Of a stretch of 64,000 bases of DNA, positions 60,099 through 64,000 are shown in pieces. Numbering within the stretch: position 1 is the first letter of the stretch; every line of letters begins with the position of its first letter. The position numbers and the translations under genes were made by a program. The notes beneath the pieces were generated by a model. The model saw only the letters and a list, made by a program, of their open reading frames with translations, did no database searches and was not told the origin of the DNA. This stretch comes from Clostridia bacterium (lineage in GTDB: Bacteria > Bacillota > Clostridia > Oscillospirales > Acutalibacteraceae), in assembly GCA_017409845.1 (NCBI GenBank), contig JAFQRY010000010.1, positions 62,001 through 126,000 on the forward strand, given 5' to 3'.

Positions 60099-60837
60099 AT
60101 ATATGTGTATACTGTCCGTGGGATTTTGTGCTTTCGCCCCTTTGAATTGCGAATGCGGGGCAATGATGAAGGCAGCCGAGGCACATGGCACATTTTTCCC
60201 TGACCCAAACGGGCTTGCCATCACGGATTTCAATTGCATTGACGGGGCATTGCTTTTCGCAAAGACCGCAGCCGATGCAGTTTTCATCAACCGAAAGAGT
60301 GGCTGTTCTGCGTAAATCCTCGTAGCCTGCATAAAATTTATCGCCGAAGGGGATTTTGCGATAATCGAAATTACCTCTTGCCTTTTTGCGGATTTGCTTT
60401 ATTATGCGGCTGATTTTTATGTCTGCCCTGCGGTTTGTTTCCGCAACCTTTTTTCTGTCGGATAAATCGTAAGCGGGAGTCCAGGTGTCGGGCATCACAA
60501 CGGAAAAGCAGGCGTCGGTTTTTATGCCCTTTTGATTCAGCTTATCCTTCAGCATCTTGCTTGCACCGCCCGAAAAGCCGCCGAGGGTAACAAGAGTGAA
60601 AGCATAGCCGCAGCTTCCGAAGATATTCATTTTTTCAATGAAATCAATGACCGTTACGGGCAGACCGAAATTATAAACGGGGCAGGCGAAGCCGAGCATT
60701 TCACCGCTGCTGAGAGAAAAATCAAAAATATTGTTTTTCAGACAGTCGGTGATTGAAATGATTCTGTCGCCTGTTTCATCAGCTATACGCCTTGCTGCAT
60801 GACGGGTGTTTCCCGTTGCGGAAAAATAAAAAATCAT
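60097..60837 (-). CDS. EFR1-family flavodoxin/ferredoxin protein
   Basis: The 246-residue protein combines an N-terminal flavodoxin-like domain (FYFSATGNTRHAA binds FMN phosphate) with a C-terminal bacterial ferredoxin domain. The ferredoxin has two 4Fe-4S motifs, CIGCGLCEKQCP and CAMCLGCLHHCP. Such EFR1 proteins are electron carriers of anaerobes with unknown partners. The ATG overlaps the xylB stop by 4 bases (ATGA), so it is coupled to the xylose operon. A redox role in pentose catabolism is not established. Confidence 0.88.
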   Translation of the reverse strand: MIFYFSATGNTRHAARRIADETGDRIISITDCLKNNIFDFSLSSGEMLGFACPVYNFGLPVTVIDFIEKMNIFGSCGYAFTLVTLGGFSGGASKMLKDKLNQKGIKTDACFSVVMPDTWTPAYDLSDRKKVAETNRRADIKISRIIKQIRKKARGNFDYRKIPFGDKFYAGYEDLRRTATLSVDENCIGCGLCEKQCPVNAIEIRDGKPVWVREKCAMCLGCLHHCPAFAIQRGESTKSHGQYTHI

Positions 60838-62360
60838 AAGCCTGCCAGCACCTTATAATTATCTTTAAGCGAATTGTAAAGCGACGAATAAACCGCATGA
60901 TATGAGCGGTATTTTGCCGTGTTTTCGCTGTCGGGCTGAGAGATTTTTGCTTCGTCGGGAATCATTGCCTTGCATGCCGACTTGACATCGGGATAAATTC
61001 CCGAGCCGACCGCCGCAAGAATCGCAACGCCGAGTGCGGGACCCTCGGATGATTTTGCGGTTAAAACGGGCATGTCGAAGGTGTCGCAAAGCATGCTCTT
61101 CCAGAGCCTGCTTTTTCCGCCGCCGCCGCAAAGGAGCATCGACTGCGGAGAAATTCCCATTTCCTTAAGCACGAGAAGGCAGTCATAAAGTGAATAGGTT
61201 ACGCCCTCCATGATTGCTCTTATGAAATGAGGCTTTGTGTGGATTGCCGAAAGACCGAAGAAAACGCCTCTGCAGTCGGGGTCAAGATGCGGTGTTCTTT
61301 CTCCCATAAGATAGGGCAGATAGATGAGCTTATCGCATCCGATTGAGATTTTTGCAGCTTTTTCATCGGTAATCTGATAAACATCCTTGCCCTCGTGTAC
61401 TGCCTGCTGAGCTTCTTCGTCACAGAAATTTTTTCTGAACCACTGAAGCGAAAGTCCTGCACCCTGGGTTACGCCCATAACATGCCATGCACCGGGCACG
61501 GCACAGCAGAAGGTGTGAACTCTGCCCTTCGGGTCGATAACGGGATTATCCGTATGAGCAAAAACAACGCCCGAGGTGCCGATTGTTGTGAATGCCTTTC
61601 CTTCTTCAACAACGCCCATTCCGACTGCCGCCGCAGCGTTGTCACCTGCACCGCCGACAACCGAGGTTGCGGTTGAAAGACCCGTTTTTTCTGCGGTATC
61701 TTTGTTGATATATCCCGTTATTTCGGGGGATTCATAAACCTTTGCAAGATATTCTTCTTTGATTGAAAGGGCTTCAATCATAACCTCTGACCATTTTCTC
61801 TGCGGAACGTCGAGAAGCTGCATTCCCGATGCATCCGAAACCTCGGTAGCAAAATCGCCCGTGAGTCTGAAGCGGAGATAATCCTTCGGGAGAAGGATGT
61901 GACGGCATTTCTCGAAAATTTCGGGTTCATTATTCTTTACCCAAAGAATTTTTGATGCCGTGAAGCCCGTGAGAGCAGGGTTTGCGGTAATTTCAATGAG
62001 CTTTTCCCTGCCGAGCATTGCGGTCAGCTCATCGCATTCCTTACCCGTTCTCTGGTCGCACCAGAGGATTGACGGGCGGAGAACGTTGCATTCCTCATCG
62101 AGCATAACAAGTCCGTGCATCTGACCCGAAATGCCGAGAGAAACGATATCGTTTTTGTCAACACCGCTCTGAGAAACAATCTTTGAAATCGTTTCAATTG
62201 CGGCGTCATACCAATCCTGCGGATTCTGCTCCGCCCAGCCGTTTCGGGGCTGGAGCAATTCATATTCACGGCTTGCCGAAGCAACGGTTGCTCCCTTTTC
62301 ATCGAAAAGAACGGTTTTTGTTGCCGAGGTGCCGAGATCTATACCTATAACATATTTCAT
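60834..62360 (-). CDS. xylB: Xylulokinase
   Basis: XylB phosphorylates D-xylulose to xylulose 5-phosphate. The 508-residue FGGY kinase has the N-terminal GIDLGTSATKTVLFDEKG, SLGISGQMHGLV, and the substrate motif WCDQRTGKECDEL. The C-terminal ATP site reads LLCGGGGKSRLWKSML and EGPALGVAILAAVGSG. The ATG at 62360 lies 1 base after the xylA stop with GGTGA in the xylA end; the two are tightly coupled. Confidence 0.95.
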   Translation of the reverse strand: MKYVIGIDLGTSATKTVLFDEKGATVASASREYELLQPRNGWAEQNPQDWYDAAIETISKIVSQSGVDKNDIVSLGISGQMHGLVMLDEECNVLRPSILWCDQRTGKECDELTAMLGREKLIEITANPALTGFTASKILWVKNNEPEIFEKCRHILLPKDYLRFRLTGDFATEVSDASGMQLLDVPQRKWSEVMIEALSIKEEYLAKVYESPEITGYINKDTAEKTGLSTATSVVGGAGDNAAAAVGMGVVEEGKAFTTIGTSGVVFAHTDNPVIDPKGRVHTFCCAVPGAWHVMGVTQGAGLSLQWFRKNFCDEEAQQAVHEGKDVYQITDEKAAKISIGCDKLIYLPYLMGERTPHLDPDCRGVFFGLSAIHTKPHFIRAIMEGVTYSLYDCLLVLKEMGISPQSMLLCGGGGKSRLWKSMLCDTFDMPVLTAKSSEGPALGVAILAAVGSGIYPDVKSACKAMIPDEAKISQPDSENTAKYRSYHAVYSSLYNSLKDNYKVLAGL

Positions 62361-62361
62361 A

Positions 62362-63678
62362 TTATTCACCAAACATGATGCCGTTTATTGCGGACTGAAG
62401 GTATTCCTGCCTGCCCGAGCCGGGGTCTGCACACTTGCCGAGCGAGCATGCATATGCCGAAAGCTCCTCGAGAGTTGCTTCGCCGTCTGCGATTTTCTTG
62501 CCGATGCCCGAATTGAAGCTTGAATATCTTTCAGCCTTGAAATTGTCAATTATGCCGTCTTCAATGATTTTTGCCGCCTTGATAAGACCGAGAGCAAAGG
62601 TATCCATGCCAAGAATGAAGCCGAGAACCATGTCCTCACGGGTGTTGCTGGGTCTGCGGTTCTTTGCATCAAAGTTAAGACCGCCGTTCTTCATGCCGCC
62701 TGCCTTGAGAACCTCATACATGCACATTGTTGCCGAATAAGCATCAAACGGGAATTCGTCTGTATCCCAGCCGAGAACGGGGTCGCCCTGGTTTGCGTCA
62801 ATCGAGCCGAGCATGCCGTTGATTGCCGAAATACGCAGCTCATGCTCAAAGGTGTGACCTGCAAGAAGAGCATGGTTTGCTTCAATATTCATCTTGAAAT
62901 CCTTGTCAAGACCGTACTGACGAAGGAAGCCGATTGCGGTTGCGGCATCAAAATCATACTGATGCTTCATGGGCTCCTTCGGCTTGGGCTCAATGTAAAA
63001 TTCGCCTTCAAAGCCGATGCTTCTGCCGTAGTCAACAGCCATTTTCATAAGGCGTGCGATGTTTTCCTGCTCAAACCTGACATCGGTGTTGAGAAGGGTT
63101 TCGTAGCCCTCTCTGCCGCCCCAGAAAACATAGCCCTTGCCGCCGAATTTAACGGTGAGGTCGAGAGCCTTCTTTATCTGAGCCGCCGCAAAGCAATAAA
63201 CATCCGCACTGTTTGTGCTGCCTGCACCGTTCATGAAACGGGGATTTGAAAACATATTTGCAGTACCCCAGAGGCACTTGATGCCCGTTTCATTCATCTT
63301 TCCGAGAATGTAATCGCTGATTTCGTCGAGCATTGCGTTGGTATCGTTGATATCCTCTGCTTCGGGAACAAGGTCAACATCGTGGAAGCAGAAATTATCA
63401 ATGCCGAGCTTCTGCATGAATTCAAAGCCTGCATCAACCTTTGCCTTTGCATGAGCCATTGTGCCTTTTTCAGCACCGAAGGATTTGTCTGCGGTATCTC
63501 TGCCGAACATGTCTGTTCCTGCGGCACCGAGGTTGTGCCACCATGCCATGGAAAAGTTGAGGTGCTCCTTCATGGTTTTGCCCATGATAACTCTGTCTGC
63601 ATCATAATATCTGAAGGCAAAGGGGTTTTTAGTGCCCGTGCCCTCATATTTAACCTTTTCAATGAAATCAAAATACAT
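62362..63678 (-). CDS. xylA: Xylose isomerase
   Basis: XylA converts D-xylose to D-xylulose. The 438-residue protein is of class II length. Signatures are [12 protein letters not shown] (catalytic His and metal ligands), [41 protein letters not shown] and [16 protein letters not shown]. The ATG at 63678 follows CGGAG by 9 bases. It is the first gene of xylA-xylB-efr1. No XylR gene is in the window. Confidence 0.96.
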   Translation of the reverse strand: MYFDFIEKVKYEGTGTKNPFAFRYYDADRVIMGKTMKEHLNFSMAWWHNLGAAGTDMFGRDTADKSFGAEKGTMAHAKAKVDAGFEFMQKLGIDNFCFHDVDLVPEAEDINDTNAMLDEISDYILGKMNETGIKCLWGTANMFSNPRFMNGAGSTNSADVYCFAAAQIKKALDLTVKFGGKGYVFWGGREGYETLLNTDVRFEQENIARLMKMAVDYGRSIGFEGEFYIEPKPKEPMKHQYDFDAATAIGFLRQYGLDKDFKMNIEANHALLAGHTFEHELRISAINGMLGSIDANQGDPVLGWDTDEFPFDAYSATMCMYEVLKAGGMKNGGLNFDAKNRRPSNTREDMVLGFILGMDTFALGLIKAAKIIEDGIIDNFKAERYSSFNSGIGKKIADGEATLEELSAYACSLGKCADPGSGRQEYLQSAINGIMFGE

Positions 63679-63715
63679 TTTTATCACTCCGTATAAAAAA
63701 TATGGTAACAGATAT

Positions 63716-63744
63716 ATAATAGCATATTAAAGCGGAAAAGTCTA
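63716..63744 (-). promoter_or_regulatory. Putative sigma-A promoter of the xylAB operon
   Basis: The minus strand reads TAGACT, 17 bases, TATTAT, 38 bases before the xylA ATG. No clear XylR/catabolite operator was recognised. Confidence 0.5.
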
Positions 63745-63759
63745 CATTTTTTAAGCGCG

Positions 63760-63970
63760 AAGTTCAAAGCAGGGGACAACCTCTGTGTCGCCCCGTTTTC
63801 AATGAAAAATGAATAATGAATAATGAAAAATTAAGGAAGGGCTACGCCCTTGCCCGATTATATAAAATGTGCAATTAAGTGCAGGGCGGGATGCCCTCAT
63901 CCCGCCGTTAAGAACAATAAAAATGAAATTGCACAGTCCTTTTACCTCCCTCGTCAAAGGGAGGCGATTG
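63760..63970. repeat. Intergenic palindromic mosaic copy 5
   Basis: The final 320 bases have no gene. They carry a GGGGACA-N-TGTCGCCCC-like hairpin (about 63773-63794), module A (63801-63870), module B as GGCGGGATG-CCCT-CATCCCGCC (63885-63906) and CCTCCCTCGTCAAAGGGAGG (about 63946-63965). This is the same order as at 58.55-58.77 kb. Confidence 0.75.
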
Positions 63971-64000
63971 GAGCATAGGTATTTATTATTTTAGCTTTAC

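Overview
The window looks like the chromosome of an anaerobic, spore-forming, Gram-positive Clostridia bacterium from a gut or rumen, probably near Ruminococcaceae/Oscillospiraceae. This is inferred from a clear sigma-G gene, AGGAGG-type ribosome binding sites, frequent TTG/GTG starts, TTGaca-N17-TAtaAT promoters, many lipobox lipoproteins, and genes for plant or host glycan use (GH30, a GH43/GH130-like propeller, xylose isomerase and xylulokinase). No rRNA, CRISPR, phage or IS transposase genes were seen. Two tRNA genes are present: Ser-CGA and Thr-CGT.

Layout. 0-3 kb: a truncated glycosidase, tRNA-Ser, an anion permease, an S23-type four-helix-bundle gene preceded by an array of tiny hairpins, and tRNA-Thr. 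3-10.4 kb: a lipoprotein, an SDR reductase, a zinc-ribbon membrane protein, and envelope genes (LCP ligase, polysaccharide deacetylase, a stand-alone MurD). 10.4-19.6 kb, minus strand: a divergent GH38-like protein, TrkH/TrkA potassium uptake, an MFS transporter, a phosphoesterase and a YfcC permease. 19.7-28.9 kb: a secreted LCAT-like lipase, YhcH, an SdpI/SdpR immunity pair with a readable operator, a GH30 enzyme, a lipoprotein, a secreted papain-like protein and a pseudouridine synthase. 29-31.4 kb: an amino-acid ABC transporter whose binding protein appears circularly permuted.

31.8-44.5 kb is the most distinctive block. It holds a polytopic membrane protein, a nucleotide-sugar epimerase, three paralogous B12-binding radical SAM enzymes, and an operon for nucleotide-activated D-glycero-D-manno-heptose (HddA kinase, sugar cupin, HddC-GmhB fusion). 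The third radical SAM gene lies inside the heptose operon. This suggests a surface glycan whose sugars are modified by cobalamin-dependent radical chemistry.

44.7-53.5 kb: TVP38 protein, galactokinase, two M42 aminopeptidases, a GNAT, a YhhN protein, a secreted phosphoesterase, sigma-G with a strong leader hairpin, and a secreted protein. 54.4-58.5 kb: a potABCD polyamine transporter whose PotD has a C-terminal membrane anchor. 59-63.7 kb: an MltG-like lipoprotein, a flavodoxin-ferredoxin protein, and xylB/xylA.

Intergenic regions carry a recurrent mosaic of short palindromic modules (at 23.6, 31.5, 46.75, 53.7-54.1, 58.6-58.9 and 63.8 kb). One module is an array of small hairpins separated by the constant heptamer GTGATAT. 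It resembles the array beside the S23-type gene.
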